DNA of 64,000 nt from contig CAUYUJ010003891.1 in NCBI GenBank assembly GCA_963575745.1, positions 675,693 to 739,692 on the forward strand. The letters run 5' to 3'. The DNA comes from Prorocentrum cordatum (taxonomy: Eukaryota > Sar > Dinophyceae > Prorocentrales > Prorocentraceae). The position numbers and the translations under genes were made by a program. The notes beneath the pieces were generated by a model. It did not search any database and was not told the DNA's origin. It saw nothing but the letters and a program-made list of their open reading frames with translations. This document shows positions 20,169 through 30,570 of the stretch, in pieces (position 1 is the stretch's first letter; each line of letters begins with the position of its first letter).

Positions 20169-23100
20169 GGGGTAAGCAGGTGAGCTGGGCCAAACAGTTA
20201 GAACAAGCGTCTCCTTTAGAATGCAACACTGAAATAGGTAGGGATGTGCCGCATCAGGTTTCAATCTTGGGGGGCAAGGATTTTCTGACTAGATCTCGTG
20301 AACTAATTAGACAACAGTCTGGGGATAACACCTCATTAGGAGCTCCAGCCTTTTCCTGCAACACCTTTACCAGGCAGCCTGTTGACCAGAGCGCGGGCTT
20401 TCCTGCGCAATGCGGAGACAATGGCGAAGCTAGGGGGCAGACATCGGGGTATCGACGGTCTCCTTCGACATTTGCATCGCAGACTTTGGACATGAGCACG
20501 GCAGACAGTGTGAGGACCCACGGGTCCATTGCCAGAAGTTTCCCGAGCCAATGCCAGTTTAGCATGAGTCAGCCCGCGCTGACACCGTTGAGAGAAGCAC
20601 TGCAAGGCAGCAGCATCAGATTTGAAGCACTAACGCTGGAAGTTTTGCAGAGCACAGGGGTGTTAGAGGAGGAGGCTGCTGTTGCCCTGCGTGTTTTTCC
20701 GCCCGGCGACGGGATCGGCGACATCTCCGTCGTCCACTATTTTACCGACGGCTCGCTTTACCAACAAGGGGAGGGGATGGGGGGATGGGCAGTGGTAAAA
20801 ATAGTGGTTAGGAATGGGAGGTACATGTACGGGGGAGTTTTAAGAGGAGAACTTGCGAGCAGCAGTGCAATGAACCTTGAGCCGAGCTCGGCCACCAGCA
20901 CCACGTTGGAGTGTCTAGCGGTGATATGGACATTGTTTGCAATCATAGTTGAGCGGCCAGGGCATGCCTGCACCCTGGACAGCGACTCGCTTAATACGAT
21001 TCGGGCAGCGCTTGGGCAAAGCTTGCCAAATTCAGACAGGAAAATTGCTCAGCTTGTGCAGGTCGTTTGGGACTTGGCCTCCAAGCAGTGTTCACTGGAG
21101 CTCGCCCATGTCAAGGCCCATGCTGGCCATCCGTGGAATGTTTTAGCAGACAACGTGGCTAAAGCCACAGCGAGACAGCTTTTGCCTGTGGCGCCTGAGC
21201 TACCGCGGAGAGTCATCCAAGCCATTAGGATCGAAAACTCACGCCTGTGGGAATGGGTCCTGGATGCGCGAGAGGACTCTCATGCGTACCCCAGCGTTGT
21301 TTATGACAACGAGTGCGTGAGCCTCTCAGGCTTGAAGCCAGTTGCCCAGGCAGGGGATTTTCGAGAGCCGCACGCAAGCGACATCAGGACCAGCAGGTTG
21401 CAGGTTGCTGTAGACATGCGTGTTGCCACTTTTAACGTGCAAAGCCTGCGGCATGCCTTTCGGCGGGGCTCGAAGGGAAGAAATCGAGCACGCCGTGCCG
21501 CGGCGCTGCGCACTCAGATGTATAGGAGCGGCATACACATCATTGGAATTCAGGAGGGAAGGAACGAAAAGGGCACCAGGAGGGCAGGAGATTGGGTGTG
21601 CTTTGCAGCAGGACACCAGGACTTTGCGCTCGGCGTCGAGCTATGGATCAACGTGGGATCCCCCTATGGCACGTCCAAGGGAAAGCCGATAACCTTCAGT
21701 CCACAGCAGGTGCGAATCTTGTGGGCTGCACCGCGTTTGCTAGCATGCAGAATAGACGCTCCAGGGGTCAACCTCAATGTTCTAGTGGCCCACGTGCCTC
21801 ATTCGGCTAACTCGGCCGCAGAAAAACTCAGTTTTTGGGAGGATTTAGACGCTGTGTGCAACAAGTGGCCCCCGCAGTTGTGCTTTATGGATGGCAACTG
21901 CCATCTTGTTGGAGACGAAGGGTGTGAGGTGGCAGGAACCAAGGGCACGATTGGCTCTTCTTCTGCGGGCAGTGCGAGGTTGAAGGAGTGGCTCAATGAT
22001 CACAGGCTGGTTGCTGCCAACACCTTCCTTGGGGAGGAAACTGATTACACTTTCATAGCTAACAAAACGGGAAGCAAGCATAGGATTGATTTTCTCATAG
22101 CAGACCACCAACTTTTCAAAGCCATGAGTGAGGTGGCAGTTCTGCATGAGGTGGATCTCATACGGAAGCTAGATGATCATTTCCCTGTGGTATCACGCCT
22201 TTGCTGGGTCAGAGACTCGGTGCGCGCTGCGAGGCAAGGGGCAGCTTTTGACGCACGCAAGCTTCAGGATGAGACAGCTTGCGACAAGTTCAGAGCCCAG
22301 ATAGCGAACTTTGAGCTACCAGCTTGGGAAAAGAATATGAATGATCATTTGCTTGAGCTCAACGCCTCTGTTTTGGACGCGGCGAAAGAATGTTTTAAGA
22401 AAGATCCCGTTCGCCCCAGGAAAACCTACATTCAGGACAATACCTTTTGGCTCATTAGGGTGAGAAGGGCCATACAAAGGGTCCTTCACAAAGTTAGGCA
22501 TCAAGGTGGGGTCGATAGGTACGTGAACCGTTTATTTTTTCTTGCTCAGGATCTCAGGAAGGGAACCCTTCACTCCAAAGGTTGGGAAGTAGGAGCCTTC
22601 GGGGGTGTCTTTTGGGAGGATCTCGGCCACGGCTGGACGCAGCTCTACCAAATGGCTAAAGCCTTCTCTTGGAAACAACTGTGCCCAGATGAGTGGGTCT
22701 TAGGCCTAGCCAGATTCCTCAGAGAGTCGTCGGAGACACTCCTCAGAGCGCTTGACAGGGACTACAGTCAGATGCTGGAGGACAATGCTCATCTCATTAA
22801 CGTTAGTATCGACGGCCGTATCTCTCAGGCCGAGTGGCGGTACGCCAAGAAGCTTTTATTGCAGGGCGGCAAGCGCCACCGACAAACGCTTTCTTTCCCG
22901 CAGCGCATTTCACCTGAGGGACGGCCTCTGATCACGCCTCAGGAAGATGCAGATGACCTGCAACGACACTTTGGGGACATCGAAAAGGCCACCACAGCCT
23001 CCAGGGAACAGATTTTTAAGCAGTACAATGACAGGGGAACCATAGGGGGAGAAGATTTTCGGCTCAACCTTGACTGTGTTATGCCACGTCAGGAACTGCA

Positions 23101-24847
23101 GAGGGCGTTCTCAAGGCTGAAAAGAGGAAAAGCTTCGGGCCCCGACATGATCATCAATGAGTTGTATCTTGCTGACCCTGCGGGCATGGCGAGAGTGTAT
23201 CACCCGGTTGTGGTGAAAGCTGCCATTTGCGTACGGGAGCCCTGCATCATGAAGCAGGGAGAAGTAGTTAGTTTTTACAAAGGCAAAGGCGACCAGCGAC
23301 TTGCGCTGGCTCAGAGAAGCATCCTGCTCAGCAACACCCTTGCGAAGGTCCGCCATCAGTTTCTTCGGGCCCAGGTCTGGGGGTGCTTGGAAACTTGTCT
23401 GGCCGAATCTCAGTGTGGGGGCCTCAAGGGGAAGAGTACGGATGTTGCCACTCATTGGGTCAGGAGCAGGATAAGAGCACAAAAAAGATGTGGCTTCTGC
23501 TCGGCTGCCTTTTTTCTTGACTTGCGCGCGGCATTTTACAAGGTCATTAAGCAATTCATCTTGAGCCTGCCTGGAGAAGAGGACGAACTCAGAGCTGCAT
23601 TAGAGGAGGTGCATATTCCCCCAGCTCTGTTTCATGTCACCAAAGCTCTAGAATGCGACCCCATCCTCGACAAAGCTATTTCGGACCCCCACCTCTTGGA
23701 GTTGGTTCGGGAGACTCAGGCTGGAGGCTGGTGGAAGGTGCGTGGATCGACGGCGTATGTAAAACCTGCTTTAGGCAGCCGACCTGGGACCATTCTGGCT
23801 ACCGACATTTTCAATGTTGGCTTTGCTCCCATAGTGAAAGATATAGATCAGCAGATGCAGCAGAATGGGTTGGCATGGACACCGCCGCCCGCTGAGCTTC
23901 ACTTCTCCACCGATGTAGACCTTGAGAGTTCGGGGTCCTCGGTTTCATTTGTAGATGATCTCACACCTGTGGCGGCCATAGCGGAGGCAGAGCAGGCCAT
24001 TTCACGAGCCTCCATGCTAGTGGACATCGTCTACGTGGGAGTATCCAAGTACGGACTTGAATTGAACGCTACCAAATATTTTCTCATGCTCTCCCTTGTT
24101 GGCCGTGGTGCTAGAAAAACCAAGCAGGCTATGGTACTTCAGGGGGGAGGGGACACCCTGACTTCTGTCCAGCATGGGGTTGAGGTTAAGATTGTTAGAC
24201 AAATCAAAGGGCTTGGAACCCTCCTGGTGGAGGGTGGAGGTGCTGGGCCTGAAGTGGCCCACAGGATTTCCCAGATGAGGGCTGAACTTCGGCCCATCCA
24301 AGTGGCTCTTGGCAAAAGGAAGGCCCTCAAGCTGGCCACTCGTTCTCGTTACACGGATGCTTTTGCCTTAAGCAAACTTTGGTTCAACTGCTGTGTTTGG
24401 GAGCCCCTCTCCAACAAGTCTCATGGTAAGTTAGCTGCTGCTCAAGCCTCGGCCTATCGGGCAGCGCTGGGGGAGGCCCTCGGTGGCAACGAGGACCACC
24501 ACCAGTCCCACGCGTCTGTTGTGCATGCTGTCAGCAGGCTCAATCACCGCAGTGTACTCCGCGTTGCCAGGCTGAGATATCTCCCGAGGGTGCTCACCAC
24601 GGGGCCGGCTGGCCTGAGAGTGGTTTTAGACACTCTCTGGGAAGACAGTGGGAGCTGGGTGGGAGCTATGAGAGAGGATCTTGAATGGCTCAACACGAGG
24701 ATGGACAAGCGACAGGTACCAGGAGAGGGGAGTAATGATGACTGGCTCAGCTTTGCTAGGGCCAGGCCAAGGCGCTTCATCAACATGGTGGTGGAAGCCG
24801 CCAGGCGTGAATTGTTTCATCAGCAGCAGCAGTATCTAGTGAAATAA
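19685..24847 (+). CDS. LINE ORF2: RNase H, EEP endonuclease and reverse transcriptase
   Basis: The open frame has 1720 residues. RNase H-type domain at about residues 350-500: YFTDGSLYQQ, TLECLAVIW, TLDSDSLN, then HVKAHAGHPW and VLADNVAKA, so the D-E-D-D residues are present. EEP endonuclease at about 578-842: ATFNVQSLRH, IIGIQEGRN, VLVAHVPHS, CFMDGNCHL, HRIDFLIADH and DDHFPVV. RT at about 1130-1480: LKRGKASGPD, FFLDLRAAFYKV (motif A), QCGGLKGKSTDV, and FVDDL (motif C, 23945). The protein would nick DNA and prime reverse transcription there. The order is unusual, since LINE RNase H normally follows RT. True translation may begin by frameshift from ORF1 near 20150. It stops at TAA 24845-24847, after which the same frame stays open. 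Confidence 0.88.
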   Translation: MEIGTQGEAPHADGARGHAEGGAQDGGDRDATSAVANFTYGAVGRGHSGGPLLDGNGAEGERDEDRAQGRACPGDVTGWRHDGLPGTQGDAEDRPSLCRAASREQRTNGREQLSDGLDGIEVDGYEGGDGKDDVGNGSNGLAAAAQPCGQGPQGGGQRRRLRGKQVSWAKQLEQASPLECNTEIGRDVPHQVSILGGKDFLTRSRELIRQQSGDNTSLGAPAFSCNTFTRQPVDQSAGFPAQCGDNGEARGQTSGYRRSPSTFASQTLDMSTADSVRTHGSIARSFPSQCQFSMSQPALTPLREALQGSSIRFEALTLEVLQSTGVLEEEAAVALRVFPPGDGIGDISVVHYFTDGSLYQQGEGMGGWAVVKIVVRNGRYMYGGVLRGELASSSAMNLEPSSATSTTLECLAVIWTLFAIIVERPGHACTLDSDSLNTIRAALGQSLPNSDRKIAQLVQVVWDLASKQCSLELAHVKAHAGHPWNVLADNVAKATARQLLPVAPELPRRVIQAIRIENSRLWEWVLDAREDSHAYPSVVYDNECVSLSGLKPVAQAGDFREPHASDIRTSRLQVAVDMRVATFNVQSLRHAFRRGSKGRNRARRAAALRTQMYRSGIHIIGIQEGRNEKGTRRAGDWVCFAAGHQDFALGVELWINVGSPYGTSKGKPITFSPQQVRILWAAPRLLACRIDAPGVNLNVLVAHVPHSANSAAEKLSFWEDLDAVCNKWPPQLCFMDGNCHLVGDEGCEVAGTKGTIGSSSAGSARLKEWLNDHRLVAANTFLGEETDYTFIANKTGSKHRIDFLIADHQLFKAMSEVAVLHEVDLIRKLDDHFPVVSRLCWVRDSVRAARQGAAFDARKLQDETACDKFRAQIANFELPAWEKNMNDHLLELNASVLDAAKECFKKDPVRPRKTYIQDNTFWLIRVRRAIQRVLHKVRHQGGVDRYVNRLFFLAQDLRKGTLHSKGWEVGAFGGVFWEDLGHGWTQLYQMAKAFSWKQLCPDEWVLGLARFLRESSETLLRALDRDYSQMLEDNAHLINVSIDGRISQAEWRYAKKLLLQGGKRHRQTLSFPQRISPEGRPLITPQEDADDLQRHFGDIEKATTASREQIFKQYNDRGTIGGEDFRLNLDCVMPRQELQRAFSRLKRGKASGPDMIINELYLADPAGMARVYHPVVVKAAICVREPCIMKQGEVVSFYKGKGDQRLALAQRSILLSNTLAKVRHQFLRAQVWGCLETCLAESQCGGLKGKSTDVATHWVRSRIRAQKRCGFCSAAFFLDLRAAFYKVIKQFILSLPGEEDELRAALEEVHIPPALFHVTKALECDPILDKAISDPHLLELVRETQAGGWWKVRGSTAYVKPALGSRPGTILATDIFNVGFAPIVKDIDQQMQQNGLAWTPPPAELHFSTDVDLESSGSSVSFVDDLTPVAAIAEAEQAISRASMLVDIVYVGVSKYGLELNATKYFLMLSLVGRGARKTKQAMVLQGGGDTLTSVQHGVEVKIVRQIKGLGTLLVEGGGAGPEVAHRISQMRAELRPIQVALGKRKALKLATRSRYTDAFALSKLWFNCCVWEPLSNKSHGKLAAAQASAYRAALGEALGGNEDHHQSHASVVHAVSRLNHRSVLRVARLRYLPRVLTTGPAGLRVVLDTLWEDSGSWVGAMREDLEWLNTRMDKRQVPGEGSNDDWLSFARARPRRFINMVVEAARRELFHQQQQYLVK

Positions 24848-26170
24848 ACTCTTAGGAATTGCCAAGCTCACGGACTCCCTGAGCACAGTGCTAGAGAGGA
24901 ACAAAGCAGCTCCGAAGTTGTCGGTTTTTTGTGTTATGAGTGTGGATACGTGGCCCCGTCGGCTAAGGGTCTTGCTATACACCGAGGCAAGCAGCACAAA
25001 CACGGGTCTGACTGCAACACTTGGGATGTCGGGACGCACTGTCAGATGTGCATGTTTGAGTTTCACTCTCATGGGAGACTCTGCAAGCATCTCAAGCAGA
25101 ATCGAAGCTGTGCGATGAGTTGGCATGCCATGATCTGCCATCGAGTGAATAAGGAGGAAGTTCAAGAGTGGAGGACCGCTAGCGCCCAGTTGCAAAAAAA
25201 GAACAGGGGGATGGGAAAGCAAGAGCACGTGGCTGAGAAGGCTGCTGTCAGAATTTGCGGTCCTGCAAGAGGGGAAAGATTTCTCCACGCAAAAGCCATC
25301 CGTGTGCACCCTCCTTTGGTGCTGCAGGAGGCTGAGGCCAAGTGCCAAGTTATACCGAGGGCGGTGCTCGACATGCTCGCCCCCTTTTTTCTCATCGTTG
25401 GCAAAGGCCAGCGGCAGAGTGATGACTTCCAGGCTAAGCTGGAAGAGGAGTGTGCCAAAAAAAGGCAGGAGATAATCGTGCTTCACTTGTCCTGGGAAGA
25501 GTGGGCTCTGCAGGACGAGCGGTGTTGGTGTGACAAGCTTCAGCAGGGTAAGCTCGCGGGGGGAGCTTTTTTTCTGCCTGTCTGCTGGGGCGTAGGGTCT
25601 GCCCGCGAGAAGTGCGTCAGGTCTGTGGGGGACGTTTGGGGGTCCCCGAGGTTGAATTCAAAAGTTAGAGATGTTGTCGGCGGGGAAAATGCGGTCCTGA
25701 GGGGGGCCCTTGCGCTTAGCGTTGGTGCCTTCCTGCACAGAGTCCCATGGATCACCGTGAGCCCGACGATGATGGGCCATCAGCTCACCTTTGCCAAGGT
25801 TCCCATGGTGCATGAAGTCGCCATGCATTGCAACGTCAGGGTGTCAGAGCTTCATGCCTGTGCGTTTGGCGATGATACTTATTGGGAACCCTTCTCTCTC
25901 CTCCCTGTCCACCTTGAGGGCTTGACTCAGGAGATTGATGCCCTGGATGGAAGAGGGAGGTGCAGGGGCGATCACATGCACTGCAGCTGTGAGGGGAGGA
26001 AGGAATGTATGAGCTATTGCCTCCCCCCATCCTTTTATTCTAGAGTGACCGCTGCGTTTGCGAGTTCTTGGCAGATATGTGCTCATGAGATGTGCGGTGA
26101 GAGGGATGCTGAGGGAGTTGGGGTGGATAACTTCTGGCGGCCTCTCGATCCGTTCTTGTCCTGGGACTGA
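24848..26170 (+). CDS. C-terminal part of LINE ORF2 with C2H2 zinc fingers, beyond an in-frame TAA
   Basis: Same frame as ORF2. After the single TAA there is no other stop for about 440 codons. It opens with two C2H2 fingers: CYECGYVAPS...HRGKQH and CQMCMFEFHS...HLKQNRSC (24935-25115). Residues beyond form an ordered domain rich in Trp, Cys and His (for example LHLSWEEWALQDERCWCD and a Cys/His cluster HMHCSCEGRKECMSYC near 25975). C-terminal zinc-binding domains are usual in LINE ORF2 proteins, so this is best read as the end of one ORF2 of about 2160 residues split by one nonsense codon. No independent ATG start is convincing. Confidence 0.75.
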   Translation, partial: TLRNCQAHGLPEHSAREEQSSSEVVGFLCYECGYVAPSAKGLAIHRGKQHKHGSDCNTWDVGTHCQMCMFEFHSHGRLCKHLKQNRSCAMSWHAMICHRVNKEEVQEWRTASAQLQKKNRGMGKQEHVAEKAAVRICGPARGERFLHAKAIRVHPPLVLQEAEAKCQVIPRAVLDMLAPFFLIVGKGQRQSDDFQAKLEEECAKKRQEIIVLHLSWEEWALQDERCWCDKLQQGKLAGGAFFLPVCWGVGSAREKCVRSVGDVWGSPRLNSKVRDVVGGENAVLRGALALSVGAFLHRVPWITVSPTMMGHQLTFAKVPMVHEVAMHCNVRVSELHACAFGDDTYWEPFSLLPVHLEGLTQEIDALDGRGRCRGDHMHCSCEGRKECMSYCLPPSFYSRVTAAFASSWQICAHEMCGERDAEGVGVDNFWRPLDPFLSWD

Positions 26171-27536
26171 ATGCTGTGCTCGCCATGGTCCGTGTTGCTT
26201 TGTTGGATGGGACCCCTGATGTCACGACAGCATTGCATGTACGGATCGGCTCCGAAGTGAGCCCTCCTTGTTCCTTTTTCCTTGCCCCCCCTTTTTCCCA
26301 ATCCAAGAATAGGCCACTTATGTACAGGCCTTGATATCGCCGAGCCGAGCCGAGCCGAGGAGGAGGACGAGGAGGAGGAGGAGGAGGAGGAGGAGGAGGA
26401 GGAAGGCCGGTGGAAGTCTGCAGGCCCCTGAAGGTTTGGCCCCCCCTGGAGGCCCTCGATCTCTTGCCCGACCAGGTCCGCCCTTGCCCGCCCCTCGCTC
26501 GACACCGCCGATTCCTTCGCCCCGGTAAAGAAAACCACCCAAGCGAGAAAGCAACGAACGCGACGGATGAGACAAAGGTGACAGTACACCCTGCGAAATG
26601 CTTAAGAAATCATGGGTTAAGAAATTCATAGTCTCAGAACTTGAATAAAAAACCTAAAGTTTCCATTCAAATCTTAGGATTTACATTGAAACATTAAGAA
26701 TAATCGAGACTCTGGCCGAAAATTTAAGTTTTCTTAAGCATCGCCTACGGTGTGCCCGGAAATCTTCCCAGCCCCTCGTACTCCTCCGCCTCCCCAAGAG
26801 ACCTGCACAGACCTGGGAGGGTCTCCGGAGATGCCCGAAGTCACTGAAGTTTCCCAGGTGACCCTGGAGGCCCAGGAGAAGGCCAGGAACGTTCGATCAC
26901 CTCGATCCTCGATCCTCGATTATCCTCCCCTTCCTCTTCTTCCCCTCATGTGCGCCGAATTCGGGAGCCCCACGCAGAATCACGCGCTGAGCCATGTGCG
27001 ATAATACGCTCCACAGGTTGCGCCGACGCCCCTGCTTCCTAACGAGCGCGCTCTCTCGAAACCCACATGAGCTCATGTGCGCGTGTGTCTGCACTTCCTA
27101 ACTCACCACTCATCGCGCATCGCGCCACGCGATGCGCGACCCGCGATCATCTTCGCGCCCTCGCGCCGCCCCTTCGGGGAAGGGCGGCCACCCTGGCCCA
27201 GACCGCGACGCGCGAAGCGTGATCACCTTTGCGCAGCCCGCGGGCGACCCAGCGAAACCCCTGTGAACTCATGCGCTTGCGCAGGATCGACCGCGAAGGG
27301 GCGGGCTCGGCCCGCCCATGCCCGCCCCCCTTTTCACTGGCCGTGAATAATTATCGGCGGCGCGCCCAAGAGAGGGAAAGCAGAAAAGACGGGCCCTGTA
27401 AGAAGGCTCAGAAGACATCCGGCCTTTTGAAAAGCCTTGGAAGCCTTCTCTGAAGCCGCTACAAAAGGCTTTTCATAAGGCGCGAGCACTTCTGGAAAGC
27501 CCCGCCGTTTTCTGAAAGCGCTTGCGTTTTGCAAAC
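26171..27536. other. intergenic DNA with a GAG tract; no gene seen
   Basis: A GAGCCGAGCC block leads into a (GAG)n tract at 26340-26405. A 150-bp A/T-rich patch (26600-26745) with repeated TTAAGAA-like words follows. 27060-27330 is GC-rich with CGCGATCG-like words. ORFs are short or low in complexity. Confidence 0.55.
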
Positions 27537-27810
27537 TGGGTCGGGATAGCGGAATTATTGTCTGGCACACATTCGCCAGCGCTAAAAACGACCCCGCGCC
27601 TGGCCGCGCCCTGACTCGGCTGGTCGGCCGCGCGCTGGCCGACCCGCTTCCGTCTCTCGTTCGCGTTGTGCGGTGTGGTGCCGTGCCGTGCTTCTGCCGC
27701 CTGGTACTGGGGCGGGATATAAATACCGTAGCGTGTCTCGTGTCTAGATCCATTGTGACCAATACCGTGTCTCGGGTTTCGGTCCATCGTGACCCCGTGC
27801 TGCGGCCCAT
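27537..27810 (+). repeat. repeat A, left copy, with TATA-like element
   Basis: About 270 bp matching 49426-49700 in the same orientation at roughly 85% by eye. Shared blocks include CGGAATTATTG, GGCCGCGCGCT, CGACCCGCTTCCG, GTGGTGCCGTGCCGTGC and GCGGGATATAAATACCG. The last contains a good TATA-type word at 27715-27726. It is followed by the GGTCCATAGTGACC array. Confidence 0.85.
27715..27726 (+). promoter_or_regulatory. TATA-like word GATATAAATACC
   Basis: Conserved exactly in the second copy of repeat A (49611-49622). Dinoflagellate genes usually lack a TATA box, so a conserved one inside a duplicated repeat may be the promoter of a mobile element. Function is inference. Confidence 0.35.
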
Positions 27811-28065
27811 GCTGGGTGACCACGTGCTGTGGCCCATAGTGGCCTGCTGCGCTCACTGGCCCAATGCGACCTTTTCCTCTGGTCCATAGTGACCACGTGC
27901 TGTCGCTGGCCGCTGGTCCATAGTGACCGCGTGCGCCTCGTCTGGTCCATAGTGACCCCTTATATTCGATGGTCCATAATGACCATGTGTGGTCCTTAAT
28001 GACCACGTACCCAAGTGGGCCTCTCCCCTGGTTCTCAACGACCATGTGCCCACTGGGGTCCCACG
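27765..28065 (+). repeat. array of GGTCCATAGTGACC-type palindromic words
   Basis: About ten variants of a short inverted repeat (GGTC...GACC) spaced 20-35 bp, such as TGGTCCATAGTGACCACGTG, GGTCCATAATGACC and GGTCCTTAATGACC. The start of the same array follows the right copy of repeat A (CCATAGTGACCACGTGCTG near 49690). They look like binding sites or hairpin units. Confidence 0.8.
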
Positions 28066-28369
28066 TACTTAGGTGGCTCGCGGGGGGCTTCTTGCGCGGG
28101 CTTCTGCGCGCCCGCTGTGCTCGCGCAGGGTCCGTCAGGGCCGCCGGCTCGCCCATGCTAGGAGCCCCCCTGCGGCCCATAGTGGTTCGAGGCAGCATCC
28201 ATGGCGACCTCCAGAGGGCCCCGCGCGGCCCTCTGTGTCCACCGTGCCCTCCGGGGCTTCCATTCTTCATCGCGACGCGCCGGCGAGCGGGCGCGCGGGT
28301 CGCAGCCGCCGGGCAGCTCTCGCCGCCGCGCAGGGATACTGCGCGCGCCCTGTGGCGCCGGGCTCGCGA

Positions 28370-30042
28370 TGGCGACGCTCGCCCCCCTGCGAACTGACCC
28401 TGTTACGGGCGAGGCGTGGACAGGTGCCCAATTCGAGGTCGCGGTTGATTGCTCGGTAGCCAATGGACTGACGGCGCCAGAAGATTCGGCTAATACCCAA
28501 ATCGAATACTTGCAGGAATCCGACGGGCCCGCCGCCGCCGCGCGTGCTGCGGCGCGACGTTTCGGCCGCGGGGCAGCAGAATTCCGGGCGCGCGCCGAGG
28601 CGTCGACGTCGGCACGGGCCTGGCCCAGATCACCCTGATAGACCTTCCGCAATCGCTGCGCTCGACCGAGGCAGCCGCGCGGCTCGGCCCCAGCGCGCTG
28701 GCGCGCGCCCCCCGCCCGCCCAGGTCGGCGAATGTCGACGCGCTGGCCACCGAGGCGCAGCGCGTAAAAGCCAAGGGCGTCGTGCATCCGTTTATCTATG
28801 CGGGGCTCGCGAACTTCAAGCCGCCTTTCGCGCGCGGCGCAGGCGGCGCCCTCGACGACGACGGGCCCGCGTCAAAAGAGGCAGCCGCGCAGGCCGAAGC
28901 GATCGGCCAGCGAACCGCGTCGGAGAGTCAGCCACTTCTGTCGCGGGCGCCGCGGCGCCGGGCGCGCGGCGCGCGGGGCCCAGCGGCGGCGGTCGCAAAT
29001 CAGATATCGCGCGCCAGCGCCATGGCCGACAGACGCGCTGTTCTTCAGGCGAATCCAGGCTGGCCCCCGCCCGCCGGTCGCCCGCGCGCGCCCGGGCAGC
29101 GCCGGGGCCGCGCGGCGGGGGCAGAAGGCCCAGGTCCACCACCCGGCGCGGAAGTCGCGAGCCAAGCGCGCCGCCGCCGGCGAGGCGGGCTTCAAGGCGG
29201 CGGTCTCGCGCCATGTTTCGACGCGGTAGTGATTGGGCGCGCGTCGGAGCGCGGGCGAGCGAAGCTGCGCCGTCGCTTGACAGCGGGCTGCTCCGCGCGG
29301 CGGAAGCGTAATACGATCGGGCCCTAAAGGTTACTTCGCCGAGTTTCTCTCCGCGCGACGCGGTGCTTCTGTCGCCCAAGTCGCTGCGCCAGTCGGCAAG
29401 GGCGCGAGAGAAGGCGCCGCGGCGGCGCGCGGGCAGCGCGCGAGTGATGCGAGCGCCGCGAGCGCTGTTGTCACCTGCTGGAAGAGCGACCGCGAGCTCA
29501 GAAACGACGGGAAATGCAATAAGCGCTCCTGGGCATCGCGGGCGGCACGCTCACCTCAGAAGAAGCCGCGCGCTGGGCGACCGCCGGGGGCGCGCGCGTC
29601 GCGCGGCGCGCGGCGACGCGCGGCGGCGCGCGCCAATGGGCATGTGCAGCCCGCGCCACGCCGGCATTTGAATGACGACGAATGGGCGCCAACCGCGGCC
29701 GCCGCCCCGCGGGGCCCGCAAGTGCGCGCGCGCCTGCAGTTGCGCACCCGACTGGCGCCGCGTCGCCCAAGGCATGGGTGCCGCGTCTACCTTCGCGGCC
29801 CGATGGCGACGCAGGGGCCGCTCGCCCGCTGGGCCAGGAGGCGCGCGAACGCCCCCGGCAAGCTCGCGCGCTTGTGCTCGCGAAGCGCAGGCAACGACAA
29901 GACCGAGCGCCGCTGCCGCGTAGGATTATCAGGCGCTGCACCCGCGCGCCCGGCAGAACGCTGCCTCGAATTGCAATATGCACAGTTGCGCGCTGGCCGC
30001 TGCCGGCTGCTGTCGACTGCCGTCATTGTCGCATGCTGAAGA
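28370..30042 (+). pseudogene. GC-rich coding remnant, unknown family, in two or three frames
   Basis: Protein-like stretches follow one another on the plus strand: MATLAPLRTDPVTGEAWTGA and FEVAVDCSVANGLTAPEDSA (28369-28560), then in another frame AQITLIDLPQSLRSTEAA and KAKGVVHPFIYAGLANFKPP (28620-28850, frame open to 29327), then from 29329 GYFAEFLSARRGASVAQVAA (open to 30042). Ala/Arg/Gly bias reflects about 70% GC. Composition resembles the block at 47.56-49.3 kb, where a tyrosine recombinase is likely, so this may be the other end of the same element. No domain was recognised here. Confidence 0.35.
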
Positions 30043-30189
30043 AGCGCCTGAGTTCCCTACCTAGGCTCTGCCTAGAAGGGTTCTTACTCCCTATCTTAAA
30101 GGGGCCGGGCAGTGGAACTCGCCCCGGGCGGCCCCCCCGGCATCCGCCCCGCGGCCCCCCCAGCCCCCTGGGGGCGGTTCCCCCAATTG

Positions 30190-30570
30190 CGCCCCCCAGC
30201 TTTAGCTTTAGCTTTAGCATTAGCTTTAGCTTAGCTTCAGCTTAACTTTAGCTTAGCTTCAGCTTAGCTTCAGCTTAGCTTTAGCTTAGCTTTAGCTTAG
30301 CTTTAGCTTAGCTTTAGCTTAGCTTTAGCTTAGCTTTAGCTTTAGCTTAGCTTTAGTTCTAGCTTAGCTTAGCTTAGATTTAGCTTAGCTTCAGCTTAGC
30401 TTTAGCTTAGCTTTAGTATAGCTTTAGCTGAACTGTAGCTTATCTTTAGCTTTAGCTGAGCTGTAGCTTAGCATTAGCTTAGCTTAAGCTTAGCTTTAGC
30501 TTAGTTTTAGCTGAGCTGTAGCTTAGCTTTAGCTTAGCTTTAGCTTTTCCTTAGCTTAGCATTACCGTTA
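30190..30570. repeat. AGCTTTAGCTT minisatellite
   Basis: About 380 bp of 11-12-bp units (TTAGCTTAGCTTTAGC) with scattered variants such as GAGCTGTAGC. It is internally self-complementary (AGCT), so it could fold. Not telomeric. Confidence 0.95.

Larger units (their letters stand above)
18100..26330 (+). mobile_element. non-LTR (LINE-type) retrotransposon, nearly full length
   Basis: ORF1, ORF2 and the zinc-finger end are collinear over 8 kb with one nonsense codon and no other disabling change, making this the youngest-looking element in the window. The outer limits are approximate. The 5' UTR must lie after the MITE at 18049. The 3' UTR is taken to run to the pyrimidine-rich stretch near 26270-26330. 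I found no poly(A) tail or clear target-site duplication. Confidence 0.75.

Noticed and set aside
30190-30570. Telomere-like or centromere array
   Set aside because: The unit AGCTTTAGCTT does not match the TTTAGGG telomere type and the array is short and interstitial.
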